Source of the DNA: DASQYE01 sp036389675
GTDB taxonomy: Bacteria; Acidobacteriota; Blastocatellia; Pyrinomonadales; Pyrinomonadaceae
NCBI GenBank assembly: GCA_036389675.1
Contig: DASVWI010000012.1
Location: 310,001-374,000 of the forward strand
Length of the DNA: 64,000 nucleotides
Reading direction: 5' to 3'
The notes beneath the pieces are model-generated. The model was given only the letters and a program-made list of their open reading frames with translations. It was not told where the DNA came from and ran no database searches. Shown piece after piece: positions 41,473 through 49,919 of this stretch. The translations under genes were made by a program, and so were the position numbers. The first letter of the stretch is position 1, and each line of letters begins with the position of its first letter.

Positions 41473-41832
41473 CTCCGCAGGTAAGACTCGAACTTACAAC
41501 CCTCCGGTTACGCATGTTCCTATGTTTTCACATAGGGGCGGACTATCTCATCAACTTTCTAAACTTCAAAAAGTTGCCGGGTGCTAGTGGGATTTTATTG
41601 GTCAGGTCTCCTCAATCCCTAGTCTCTGCACGTTCTTGCTTACTTTCTGACCTTTCAGCAAGCTTCGCTCAGGATTACCATGCTCACTTAGGCGTGTGCG
41701 AAGGCTTCCCTGAATTCGCCCGGTTTTTCAACCACAGTCACCTGTGGAAGCTGCAATGTTCCTGCATGAGCCTTGATTACCAACTTCATGCAGCGCTTAC
41801 AGCCGGATGCTCTGCCATTGAGCTACTGCGGA
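41473..41832 (-). tRNA. tRNA-Asn(GUU) interrupted by a group I intron
   Basis: Exon 1 (41832-41799, 34 nt) starts TCCGCAGTAGCTCAATGGCA and ends in the anticodon loop CTGT. Exon 2 (41510-41473, 38 nt) starts TAACCGGA and ends CTTACCTGCGGAG. Joined they give a full 72-nt cloverleaf: acceptor TCCGCAG/CTGCGGA, anticodon stem TCCGG/CCGGA, loop CTGTTAA with anticodon GTT, and T-arm GTAAG-TTCGAGT-CTTAC with discriminator G. CCA is not encoded. The 288-nt insert separates positions 35 and 36. Without splicing no functional tRNA-Asn could form from this gene. A sigma70-type promoter lies 56-85 bases upstream. Confidence 0.9.
41511..41798 (-). other. Group I intron in tRNA-Asn anticodon
   Basis: This 288-nt insertion has the group I hallmarks on the minus strand: exon 1 ends in U, the intron ends in G (ATGCG), and core segments come in the right order. 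These are ATTCAGGGAAGCC (41715-41703), TAATCCTGAGC (41677-41667), GCAGAGACTA (41629-41620) and GATAGTCC (41547-41540). GACTA (41624-41620) and TAGTC (41545-41541) pair as P7. A possible internal guide is GCAGC at 41754-41750, pairing with the exon end. CTGCATGA/TCATGCAG near the 5' end forms a stable hairpin. No homing endonuclease frame is present. The core resembles the cyanobacterial tRNA-intron type. Confidence 0.88.
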
Positions 41833-41887
41833 AGATGCGCCCGGTTGAGAGTTAATGCCTTGCACTCTCGGCGTGGGCGCGGGAATT

Positions 41888-41917
41888 TTTATAGCAGAAG
41901 GGTTGCGGGAGCGTCAA
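41888..41917 (-). promoter_or_regulatory. Sigma70-type promoter of tRNA-Asn
   Basis: On the minus strand TTGACG (41917-41912) and TATAAA (41893-41888) are separated by 18 bases. Predicted transcription starts near 41880, about 48 bases before the tRNA 5' end. Confidence 0.6.
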
Positions 41918-42084
41918 GCGGGGCGGATGTGGAGAATGATGGGTGCAAGTCGGGGGCCGCTGCGGCTTGCATGCGGGCGAGAAGTAGGGGAATATCTGTC
42001 GCAACTCGCATTAGAAAACAGCCATTCGTTGAAGAGTTCTTCGATCTGCGCCCTGCGGGGGCGAATACGTGAGGAGAGTTTCCG

Positions 42085-42819
42085 ATGGAGCGTCGTGTCA
42101 CTGCCTGGTACAGTCAGAATCTTGGAATGGAGATGCCGCTGGTCTCTTACGGACACGCCGGCTATCCGCTACTGATGCTGCCAACAGCCGCCGCCGATTT
42201 TCTTGAGTACGAAAGATTCCAGTTGATTGATGCCATCAGCCATCATATCGAACGGGGTCGCGTGCGCGCTTACTCGATCAATAGCGTCAATCGTTACAGC
42301 CTGCTCAATGAGCAGGCTCCGCCGCAGTGGAAGGCGGAACTCCTGACGCGCTACGACCGCTATATTACGGATGAAGTGCTGCCGCTCATCCGCCATGATA
42401 CGGGCGATGGGGAGGCGCGTCCCGTCACGACGGGGGCGAGCCTCGGCGCGTATCTTTCGGCGAACACCTATTTTCGCCACCCATACCTCTTTCGCGGCAC
42501 AATCCCGATGAGCGGCAGCTACGACGTGCGCGCCTACTTCAACGGCTACTACGACGACAACGTCTATTTCAATAATCCTGTGGACTACCTGCCGAACCTC
42601 AACGACGATTACAATCTGCCGCTGCTGCGCGGGGCCGACGCGATCTACATCCTGACGGGGCAGGGCAAGTGGGAAGCGCCGGAGCGCAGCCGCCAGTTGT
42701 CCGAGATTTTAAATGCCAAAGGGATTCCGCACACGCTCGATATGTGGGGCTACGACGTTGACCACGACTGGCCCTGGTGGCGAAAGATGCTGGACCACTA
42801 CATAGGAAAACTCTTCTAA
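42085..42819 (+). CDS. Esterase-like alpha/beta-hydrolase
   Basis: The 244-residue cytoplasmic protein has the nucleophile elbow TTGASLGAYLSANTYF (Ser near 114) and a closing YDVDHDWPWWRKML with the likely catalytic His near 230. It is close to the putative-esterase (esterase D-like) group seen as short single-domain proteins. GAGGAGAG lies upstream of the ATG. The substrate is unknown; an acyl ester is likely. It stands alone between the tRNA gene and a Crp-type regulator. Confidence 0.85.
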   Translation: MERRVTAWYSQNLGMEMPLVSYGHAGYPLLMLPTAAADFLEYERFQLIDAISHHIERGRVRAYSINSVNRYSLLNEQAPPQWKAELLTRYDRYITDEVLPLIRHDTGDGEARPVTTGASLGAYLSANTYFRHPYLFRGTIPMSGSYDVRAYFNGYYDDNVYFNNPVDYLPNLNDDYNLPLLRGADAIYILTGQGKWEAPERSRQLSEILNAKGIPHTLDMWGYDVDHDWPWWRKMLDHYIGKLF

Positions 42820-43158
42820 GAGCAGATGCCTGTAAAGGCATTTCACTACTATCTCAGAACGGCAATAATATAGTTGACTCGCCGGAATCGGTAGAGAGCA
42901 GATAGTCGTCTGACGATTTAAACTGATTGTGTGAGGCGGGCGAGAAGGCTCTTGCGCTTCGGGCCAACGCCACTTCGCTTCGTCCGGTCTGGACGGCGGA
43001 ATGTTCATTCTGGACGAAGTGTAGTATAGTTCTCATGTACTTAAAACAGTTCTTTTGAAAGCCAACATCCGACATTAAGTCTAGCCTTGCAGACTTCTCC
43101 TCCTCATGCCGCCTGCTGTCTATCATGACTCCGCAACCAGTAACGGAAAAGGCAACCA
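42820..43158. other. Intergenic region between esterase and Crp-family gene
   Basis: About 339 bases. A small hairpin at 42826-42843 (ATGCCT/AGGCAT then TTT) could end the esterase transcript. The rest should contain the promoter of the regulator; no palindromic Crp-type site was recognised. Confidence 0.5.
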
Positions 43159-43932
43159 ATGTCCGCCAATCAACCAGCACATCTCCCGATCAGGAATAGA
43201 ATCCTTAACGCACTAACTCGCTCGGAGTACGAACGCCTGACTCCGCATCTCGAATCCGTCAACCTGTGGGCGGGCGAAGTCCTCTACCGCCCCGAAGAAC
43301 CTATCACGCACGCGTATTTCCCCAACCGCGGGACGGTTTCACTCGTCTCCACTTTCGAGGACGGCGAAGGTGTGGAAGTCGGCATGGTCGGTAACGAAGG
43401 CATGTTCGGCGTCTGCGTCTTCTTAGGAAGCATCAGCACGCCGCTTCTGGCGCAGGTGCAGATGGCGGGCGACGGGTTCAGGATGCGTGCCGACGTGCTC
43501 AGGAAGGAGTTCAGGAAGTGCGGGCAGTTACAGGACTTGCTTCTCAGGTACACGCAAGCCTTCATCACTCAGATAGCGCAGGGCGCGGCGTGTAATCGTG
43601 CCCACGATATAGACGGGCGGCTGGCTAAGTGGCTGCTCATGTGTCAGGACAGGTCGCACTCTAAAGAGCTGGAACTAACGCATGAGTTCATCGCGACGAT
43701 GCTGGGCACGCGCCGCGCCGGTGTCACTCAGGCGGCGGGAGCGCTTAAACAAAGGGGACTGATTGATTACAGGCGCGGTCGAATCACCCTCATTGACAGG
43801 GAAGGGCTCGAAGCAATCTCATGCGAGTGTTACCCGCTTGTGAAGAAGGAATTTGAGCGCTTAGTCGGCGTCGGCGGTCGCACAAGGCATGAAACGAAAT
43901 CCCGCATTCCGCATTCAACCGTCCATTATTAA
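43159..43932 (+). CDS. Crp/Fnr-family transcriptional regulator
   Basis: The 257-residue protein has an N-terminal cyclic-nucleotide-binding-type beta-barrel (about 20-140; YRPEEPITHAYFPNRGTVSLV, VGMVGNEGMFG) and a C-terminal winged helix-turn-helix (about 165-230; HDIDGRLAKWLLMCQDR, FIATMLGTRRAGVTQAAGALKQRGLI). The lineage with YFPNRG and GNEG lacks the classic cAMP-contact motif, so its signal is unknown. A tail after residue 240 is likely disordered. It is followed by a very long hairpin terminator. Confidence 0.92.
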   Translation: MSANQPAHLPIRNRILNALTRSEYERLTPHLESVNLWAGEVLYRPEEPITHAYFPNRGTVSLVSTFEDGEGVEVGMVGNEGMFGVCVFLGSISTPLLAQVQMAGDGFRMRADVLRKEFRKCGQLQDLLLRYTQAFITQIAQGAACNRAHDIDGRLAKWLLMCQDRSHSKELELTHEFIATMLGTRRAGVTQAAGALKQRGLIDYRRGRITLIDREGLEAISCECYPLVKKEFERLVGVGGRTRHETKSRIPHSTVHY

Positions 43933-43979
43933 CTGCCGGCTCGTCATCCGTTGAGTCGGGTATATTATTGCCCTCAGAA

Positions 43980-44037
43980 GCCGTTTGAAAAATCCCTGAA
44001 TATTCTCGCGGGAATATTCAGGGATTTTTCAAACGGC
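43980..44037. terminator. Perfect 26-bp hairpin between convergent genes
   Basis: Arms at 43980-44005 and 44012-44037 are perfect reverse complements with a 6-base loop (TCGCGG). The arms contain GGGATTTTTC / GAAAAATCCC, giving T-rich 3' flanks in both directions. It separates the Crp-type gene from the converging PBP1a gene. It is about twice the length of ordinary terminators. Confidence 0.75.
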
Positions 44038-44059
44038 CTCTAACATCCGGCAACTGCGC

Positions 44060-46648
44060 TTATGGTTCGTCCGTGCCTTTTTTACCCTTCTTCTTCTGCG
44101 GCTCGACCTCGCGTGGCCGTGTGGTGGCGGCGGGCGGCGGGAGGGCGTCAGTGCGCGGAGAAGATTCTGCTTCTGTCCTTCTGGGCGTAGTCGAAGGCGG
44201 TTCGGCGGAAGAGGGGGCTGGCCCGCTATCCGTGCTTGGCGCGGGCGGCAGCGTCACCTGTTCCAGCTTCGGGTCTGTGATGGCGGAAGGAAGCGAGGAC
44301 TCGCTGTCGCGTCGCTCGCGACCGGCGCGCGCGGCGACGAGCTGCATGTTCTCCTCCTGCTGCTCGCGCTGACGCTGCTTTTGCAGCTCCTTCATGTCTT
44401 CCGGCATGGAGGGCGGCTTCTCGAAGCTCTCCTTGGGCTTGTCCTTGAGGAAGTCCTTCATGAAGTCAACGAAGAAGGGCAGCGCTCCGTGGCCGCCGGT
44501 CATATCATTCCCGAGCGGCTTCTTTCTGCCGGGGTAGCCCATCCACACCCCGGTCACGTAGGTCGGCGTGTAGCCGACGAACCACACGTCCGTGTGATCG
44601 TTGACCGTGCCGGTCTTGCCCGCCAGCGGTACGCCCAAAACTTTCGCGCCCGTCGCCGTGCCCGCCTCTACGACGCCGCGCATCATGTCAACCATCGTCA
44701 GCGCGACATACTCGCTCGTCACCTTGTAGGTCGTCTTCTCCCACGCTTCCAGAACTTCGCCGTCGCGGTCAAGCACGCGGCGGACGAGGTGCGGCTCGAC
44801 TCTCACGCCCTTGTTCGGGAAAGCCGAGTAGGCCGAGACCATCTGGTTCAAGGGGACTTCCGTCGCGCCGAGCGCCGAGGGAAGATAAGGGGCCATCGGG
44901 ACGGTGATGCCGAAACGTCTGACCATCTGCGCGCCGGTCTGAATCCCGACCGTTTGCAGCAGGTGCACCGCAGGGATGTTCATGGACTTGGCGAGCGCGA
45001 CCTTTAAGGGCAGGTCACCGTTGCTGGTCGAGCCGTCGTAGTTGTGCGGTATCCAGTCGCCGATGTGTATGGGCGCGCCCGAAACTTTGCTGTCGGGCGT
45101 CATGCCCCACTCGACCGCCGCCGTATAGATGAAGGGCTTGAAGGCAGAGCCCGTTTGACGATAAGCCTGCGTCGCGTTGTTGAACTTGTTGGTGTAGAAA
45201 TCGTAGCCGCCGACCATCGCTATGATCTCGCCCGTCTTGGCATTGAGGGTCATCATAGCGCCCTGCACGCCCGGAACCTGCGAAAGCTCGACCACGAGGC
45301 GACGGTTCTTTTCGTCCACCTCCTTGATCTTGAACTCGGCCAGATCGCCCGGCTTAAACTCGGTCTTCGGCTGGCGACCCGACCAGCCCATGTCCTTGGC
45401 CGTCACGACGGCGCTGTACGTGCCGAAGCGGACGTGCGCTTCGTTCTTCGCCTGATCGAGCTTCATGACGAGGCCCATGATGTACTTGTTCTGCTCGTAG
45501 TCGTTGCCGTACCAATCCGGGTGCTTGTAGCCTTCGAGCTGTTGCTGCGTGACGGGTTGGGTCGTCCCGTTACTGTTCTGCGCGGCGATGTTGGTGTAGG
45601 AGGAGCGCCAGCCCGCATGCGTGCGGTCGTACTCGCGCAGGCGCGCGCGCACCACCTCGACGGCCTTGGTCTGCGCCTCGACGTTGATCGTCGTGTAGAC
45701 GCGCAAGCCCCCCTGCGCGACGCGCGTGGTGTACTTCTCCTCGATGTCCTGACGAATCTCTTCGACCGGATAGTCGAAGGGCGACGAGCGAGACTGCGAA
45801 GGATAGTAGGCCGTGTCCACGAGCTTGATCGGTTTGGCCTTGGCCGCGTCGGCCTCCGCCTGCGAGACGAAGCCGTTCTTAGCCATCTGATCGAGCACGA
45901 GATTGCGGCGCTCTTTGGCCTCCTTCGGATTGACCGTCGGCGAATACTCGCCGGGCGCTTTCGGGATGCCGGCGAGCAGCGCCGCTTCTTCGAGCGTCAG
46001 GTCTTTGGCCTGTTTGCCGAAATAGTTCTCCGCGCCGGCCTCTATCCCGTAGGCGCGCGCGCCGAGGAAGATGTGGTTGGCGTACATCTCAAGTATCTGT
46101 TGCTTGGTGTAGTAGCGCTCAATCTGTAGGGCGAGCAGCCATTCGTTGATCTTGCGTTTGAGGGTCTGCTCTTTGGAGAGAAAGAGGTTCTTGGCGAGCT
46201 GCTGCGTAAGAGTTGAGCCGCCTTCGCGCCTGTCGGTCGTCAGATTCTTCCAGCCCGCGCCGATAATGCGTATGGGGTCGATGCCGACGTGATCGTAAAA
46301 ACGCGTGTCCTCGATGGCGAGGATCGCGTTCTTCATCACGGGCGGTATCTCGTCGTACTTGAGCGGGATGCGTTTCTCAAGCGCGAACTCGCCGATCACA
46401 GTCTGCCCGTCGTCGGCATAAACACGCGTCACCACGCTCGGCCTGTAGGTCGCCAGCGATGCGACCTCGTTGGCCGCACGCGAATAGTTGAGCTGGTAGG
46501 CGGCGACGATGCCCGTCAATCCGCCGGCGGCAATCGCCAGCAGCAGGACAGCCGGAAGCCAGAAACGACGCAGGAAGTGGCGGCGGCGCGCCGGAGGCGC
46601 ATTGAGGCGCGACATCGCGCCACGGGGACGGGGTTCTCTGGAAGCCAT
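44060..46648 (-). CDS. Class A penicillin-binding protein (PBP1a family)
   Basis: This 862-residue bifunctional peptidoglycan synthase has a basic cytoplasmic start and one membrane anchor (about 28-52, FWLPAVLLLAIAAGGLTG). The GT51 glycosyltransferase (about 85-260) has EDTRFYDHVGID and GGSTLTQQLAKNLFLS. An OB-like insert follows, then the transpeptidase with TGSAFKPFIYTA (SxxK), KSMNIPAVH (SxN) and LAGKTGTVND (KTG). The last 110 residues are a Pro/Ser/Arg/Lys-rich tail. It polymerises and cross-links glycan strands in the periplasm. It is transcribed divergently from tmRNA. Confidence 0.96.
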   Translation of the reverse strand: MASREPRPRGAMSRLNAPPARRRHFLRRFWLPAVLLLAIAAGGLTGIVAAYQLNYSRAANEVASLATYRPSVVTRVYADDGQTVIGEFALEKRIPLKYDEIPPVMKNAILAIEDTRFYDHVGIDPIRIIGAGWKNLTTDRREGGSTLTQQLAKNLFLSKEQTLKRKINEWLLALQIERYYTKQQILEMYANHIFLGARAYGIEAGAENYFGKQAKDLTLEEAALLAGIPKAPGEYSPTVNPKEAKERRNLVLDQMAKNGFVSQAEADAAKAKPIKLVDTAYYPSQSRSSPFDYPVEEIRQDIEEKYTTRVAQGGLRVYTTINVEAQTKAVEVVRARLREYDRTHAGWRSSYTNIAAQNSNGTTQPVTQQQLEGYKHPDWYGNDYEQNKYIMGLVMKLDQAKNEAHVRFGTYSAVVTAKDMGWSGRQPKTEFKPGDLAEFKIKEVDEKNRRLVVELSQVPGVQGAMMTLNAKTGEIIAMVGGYDFYTNKFNNATQAYRQTGSAFKPFIYTAAVEWGMTPDSKVSGAPIHIGDWIPHNYDGSTSNGDLPLKVALAKSMNIPAVHLLQTVGIQTGAQMVRRFGITVPMAPYLPSALGATEVPLNQMVSAYSAFPNKGVRVEPHLVRRVLDRDGEVLEAWEKTTYKVTSEYVALTMVDMMRGVVEAGTATGAKVLGVPLAGKTGTVNDHTDVWFVGYTPTYVTGVWMGYPGRKKPLGNDMTGGHGALPFFVDFMKDFLKDKPKESFEKPPSMPEDMKELQKQRQREQQEENMQLVAARAGRERRDSESSLPSAITDPKLEQVTLPPAPSTDSGPAPSSAEPPSTTPRRTEAESSPRTDALPPPAATTRPREVEPQKKKGKKGTDEP

Positions 46649-46988
46649 AAATCGTTCCTTTTCAAAACAGGCGAGGCGCTCGCGCTCAATCGGCCCCGCG
46701 CGGGTGGTCTCTATCGTGGTGGAGTCTTTCCGATCATTCTCGGCGCGAAAGATTATAACGCAACTCGTATGAGCAGACGAAGCACCGAGCCCGGTAATTA
46801 AACGACCGCCCCCGGGCGCGCCATACGGTATTTAATCGCGGCGTCGGTCGCAAAGCGCAGGGGATTAGCCACATTCAGTCGGTGTGGCTCGCACCAGCCG
46901 GGCATCAAAGCATGCCCGGCTTGACAGGCGATGCACCCTTCTTTGACGTGCTGTCATCTAAACAACTATAATAAAGGTGTTCGCGAAT
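46649..46988. other. Intergenic region between PBP1a and ssrA
   Basis: About 340 bases holding the tmRNA promoter (46943-46972), a 10-bp GC hairpin at 46896-46921 (AGCCGGGCAT/ATGCCCGGCT) and, by position, the divergent PBP1a promoter. No gene is supported. Confidence 0.6.
46943..46972 (+). promoter_or_regulatory. Sigma70-type promoter of ssrA
   Basis: TTGACG (46943-46948) and a perfect TATAAT (46967-46972) are separated by 18 bases. Transcription should start near 46979, ten bases before the mature tmRNA 5' end. Confidence 0.8.
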
Positions 46989-47389
46989 GGGGGCGACAGG
47001 CTTCGACAGGAGTCTTAATCGTCGAGCGGATGCATGCCGGGCTCTCTCTATGCAGCTCGTTAAAAAGCGTGGGGAAACACAAACGCCAATAATCAAGAAT
47101 TGGCTCTCGCTGCCTAATTAAGCACCGAGCGTCTCGCCGCAAGTTGCTCATGCGCGCGGAGTGAGATGTCACTTAGTTGAGCTGGCCTGACCCTTCGGTC
47201 CGTGGGGTCGGGCGAGATTAAAGTCGGACTAGCTCCGCCGCCGAGGTCTTCGTCGCTTCACTTACTCGGTTTCGGGGCGAACATGTCCGGGCCTTTAAAA
47301 AGCGCCGGACGAAAAGAGAAGCGGCTAAGCATGTAGATTTCGTCGGCGTTGACTTTTGGATCCGAGTTCAACTCTCGGCGCCTCCACCA
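46989..47389 (+). ncRNA. ssrA: Transfer-messenger RNA (tmRNA)
   Basis: The 401-nt RNA starts GGGGGCGACAGGCTTCGAC and ends with the T-arm TCCGAGTTCAACTCTCGG, then CGCCTCC-ACCA. The ends pair as a tRNA-like acceptor and CCA is encoded. The tag frame ends at 47115-47117 and probably starts at GGA 47073, giving GNTNANNQELALAA with the expected ALAA degron. A pseudoknot-rich region follows. With SmpB it rescues stalled ribosomes and tags incomplete proteins for proteolysis. The lon protease gene lies in the same window. Confidence 0.96.
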
Positions 47390-47416
47390 TCATATCCAGC
47401 GTAGTGCCCGCCTATT

Positions 47417-48271
47417 TTGAATCGGGACTTGCCAATCGGAATCTTTGACAGCGGCATCGGCGGCCTGACCGTCTATCGCGCGCTGCACGAGCGTCTGCCC
47501 GCAGAGCATTTCCTCTACCTCGGCGACACGGCGCGCGTGCCCTACGGGACAAAATCGCTCACAACCGTCGAGCGTTATGCCATCGAGAACTCGCGTTTTC
47601 TGGAAGCGCGCGGCATCAAGCTGCTGGTCGTGGCCTGCAATACGGCTTCGGCGCTCGCCCTGCCGGCCATTCGCCGAAGTGTCGGCGTGGACGTGATCGG
47701 CATGATCGAGCCGGGAGCGCGTGCCGCCGTCGAGCAATCCCGTGAAGGATGTATCGGCGTCATAGCCACCGAAGCGACCGTCCACAGCCACGCATACGCG
47801 AAGGCCATCGCGAAGCTCGCGCCCTCCGCCGAAGTCATCGAGCGCCCCTGCCCGCTCTTCGTCCCGCTCGCCGAGGAGGGCTGGGCCGAATCCGGCGAAG
47901 CGCGCTCGATAGCCGCACAGTATCTCGTCGAGATCAAACAGAGCCGCGCAGATGCGCTCGTCCTCGGCTGCACGCACTATCCCATCCTGCGCCGGGTGAT
48001 TCAGGACGGGGTGGGCGAGCGCGTGCGTCTGATTGATTCAGGCGAGGCGGCGGCGCAATCGGTCGAGCTGCTTCTGCAACGAAACGAACTGGCGCGCGAC
48101 GCCCGGGAAGAGGAAGGGCGCGAGCGCCATTTGTGCGACGATCTGGATCACTTTTACGTCACGGACGCCGCCGACCGCTTCAGTCGCGTGGCCGAGAGAT
48201 TCTTGGGAACCGCGCCCTCCGTGTTGGAGGCCGTGGAAGTCTGGGGGCAGGATGAGCTTCGCACGTACTGA
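47417..48271 (+). CDS. murI: Glutamate racemase
   Basis: The 284-residue enzyme interconverts L- and D-glutamate for peptidoglycan. IGIFDSGIGGLTV at the start, catalytic Cys74 in VACNTASA and Cys185 in LGCTHYP are all present. The start appears to be TTG (47417), because no ATG or GTG lies between the upstream tmRNA and the conserved N-terminus. The end overlaps rph by 20 bases. About 20 residues with many charges (EEEGRERHLCDDLD) are a lineage-specific insert near the C-terminus. Confidence 0.95.
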   Translation: MNRDLPIGIFDSGIGGLTVYRALHERLPAEHFLYLGDTARVPYGTKSLTTVERYAIENSRFLEARGIKLLVVACNTASALALPAIRRSVGVDVIGMIEPGARAAVEQSREGCIGVIATEATVHSHAYAKAIAKLAPSAEVIERPCPLFVPLAEEGWAESGEARSIAAQYLVEIKQSRADALVLGCTHYPILRRVIQDGVGERVRLIDSGEAAAQSVELLLQRNELARDAREEEGRERHLCDDLDHFYVTDAADRFSRVAERFLGTAPSVLEAVEVWGQDELRTY

Positions 48272-48986
48272 CGGGCGCACCCGCGAAGAGATGCGGACGG
48301 TGAAAATCACGCCCGATTTTGTGCCCAACGCAGAAGGGTCTGCGCTGATCGAGATCGGGCAGACGCGCGTTATCTGCGCGGCCTCAGTCGAAGATCGTGT
48401 GCCGCCCTTTATGCGTAATCGCGGTCAGGGCTGGGTGACGGCGGAGTACGCCATGATGCCGCGCTCGACGCAGCAGCGAACCCCGCGCGAAACGGGGCGC
48501 GGCGGCCCTTCGGGTCGCACGCACGAGATTCAACGCCTCATCGGTCGTAGCCTTCGCGCCGTCGCCAACACGGCGGCTCTGGGCGAGCGCACCATCACGC
48601 TCGACTGCGACGTGCTACAGGCCGATGGCGGAACGCGCACGGCCTCCATCACGGGCGCATACGTCGCCTTAGCGCTCGCCTGCCGCCGCCTCCTGCGCTC
48701 CGGCAAGATCACGCGCAGCCCCTTAACTCAGGAGGTCGCAGCCGTTAGCGTCGGCATCCTTGAAGGCAACGCGCTGCTCGACCTTAAATACGACGAGGAT
48801 TCGCGCGCCGAAGTTGACATGAACATCGTCTGCACGGGCGATGGCCGCTTTATAGAAGTGCAGGGAACAGCCGAGGGTGCGCCCTTCACGCGCCAGCAAA
48901 TGGATGAAATGCTGTTGCTTGCCGGGCGAGGGATAGAGAGTCTGGTCGTCTTGCAGCGCGCCGCTCTGGCCGAGGCCGCCTCCTAA
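48252..48986 (+). CDS. rph: Ribonuclease PH
   Basis: The 244-residue phosphorolytic 3'-5' exoribonuclease trims tRNA 3' ends. Motifs are RTDGRTREEMRTVKI at the start, GQTRVICAASVEDRVPPF, GWVTAEYAMMPRST, GRTHEIQRLIGRSLRA and DCDVLQADGGTRTASI. Length is normal. The ATG at 48252 lies inside the 3' end of murI, so the genes are coupled; longer in-frame extension into murI is a shadow. Confidence 0.96.
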   Translation: MSFARTDGRTREEMRTVKITPDFVPNAEGSALIEIGQTRVICAASVEDRVPPFMRNRGQGWVTAEYAMMPRSTQQRTPRETGRGGPSGRTHEIQRLIGRSLRAVANTAALGERTITLDCDVLQADGGTRTASITGAYVALALACRRLLRSGKITRSPLTQEVAAVSVGILEGNALLDLKYDEDSRAEVDMNIVCTGDGRFIEVQGTAEGAPFTRQQMDEMLLLAGRGIESLVVLQRAALAEAAS

Positions 48987-49142
48987 AGAGGGGCTTGCCT
49001 TCGGGACAACTTCACGCCGAAGAACGGGCATCTCAAGCGGGAAGGATTGGCCCGGCGCACCTGTTCTCAGTAAGAGTGCAAAGCGCTCCAATCGTAAAAG
49101 TGCTTATCATTGAAACTGCAATTCATCTAGGAGTCTTAAATC

Positions 49143-49658
49143 ATGCGACGCCTGAGCATCTTTTTCATCTGCGCCTCTCTGATGGCGCTACTGTCTTCGC
49201 TCGCGCTGGCGCAGATGCAGACCTTTTCCAGAGATAAGGTCGAGTACACGCTGGAGCTACCGTCTCCGACGTGGCGCGTCGTGCAGGAAGCCGACAGCAT
49301 TCACCAGCACACGGAATTTATTTACGGAGACCGCAACGACGGCTACCTGAAGATTCGCAAGGAAGTGGTGGACGAAGGGACGACCCCCTCAGACCTTGCG
49401 CGGCGCGATCAGGAGCAGAAGCTTCGTTTCATGCCCGGACACGTGGACGGCAAAGAGGAGCGCTTCGCCGGACGCCTGAGCGGCGTGACCATCTCTTACG
49501 AGTACACCAGCGGCGGCAAGCCCATGGCCGGGCGCACCTACTACCTGCAAGCCGACAATCGCACGATCTACGCCCTGCGCTTCACGGGCATGCGCGATAA
49601 GCTGACGCGCATACGCAACCAGACGGACATCATCGCCCGCAGCTTTCAACTCAAATAA
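49143..49658 (+). CDS. Secreted hypothetical protein (PsbP-like fold suspected)
   Basis: The 171-residue product has a signal peptide (MRRLSIFFICASLMALLSS..LALA, about 1-23). A single domain with YTLELPSPTWRVVQEAD, GYLKIRKEVV, GVTISYEYTSGGKPMAGRTYYL and a closing RNQTDIIARSFQLK follows. The pattern resembles small PsbP/DUF1795-type beta-sandwich proteins, but I cannot confirm the family. AGGAG lies about 10 bases before the ATG. Function unknown. Confidence 0.75.
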   Translation: MRRLSIFFICASLMALLSSLALAQMQTFSRDKVEYTLELPSPTWRVVQEADSIHQHTEFIYGDRNDGYLKIRKEVVDEGTTPSDLARRDQEQKLRFMPGHVDGKEERFAGRLSGVTISYEYTSGGKPMAGRTYYLQADNRTIYALRFTGMRDKLTRIRNQTDIIARSFQLK

Positions 49659-49749
49659 TCGTTCGCTCGAACTGCCCCGAAACTCTTTGGCCGCCCGCGC
49701 GCTGTGGACAGTGCGGGCGGCCATCGTTTTAGACATCTGGCGAGAGCAG

Positions 49750-49829
49750 ACAGGTCAGTACCGCCTGCGGTAGCGGGCGGGTCAGCGTGAGCCAAGAGAC
49801 CCGCCCGCTACCGCAGGCGGTACTGACCT
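49750..49829. repeat. 33-bp perfect inverted repeat (80-base hairpin element)
   Basis: Arms at 49750-49782 and 49797-49829 are perfect reverse complements around a 14-base loop. The arm begins CAGGTCAGTACCGCCTGCGG. A diverged single arm occurs at 53424-53454. It lies after the secreted hypothetical gene and before the SET gene on the same strand. It looks like a REP/MITE-type element and may also act as a terminator. Confidence 0.85.
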
Positions 49830-49919
49830 GAGTTGTACACTGTATGAGCGTGGTAATATGCGTCGCGTGCTGAAACGATCCTGTAGTCTGATTCATCATC
49901 CAAGCCTTATCAAACCTGT

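Noticed and set aside
41514..41855. Forward open frame of 113 codons across the tRNA-Asn intron, possible homing endonuclease
   Set aside because: It lies antisense to the intron, includes tRNA exon sequence, and has no LAGLIDADG, GIY-YIG or HNH motif. The intron appears to be without an ORF.
45044..46129. Long forward frame opposite the PBP1a gene
   Set aside because: It is Arg/Val/Leu-rich, antisense to a gene with full PBP1a motifs, and shows no family pattern. GC-rich third positions keep the opposite frame open.
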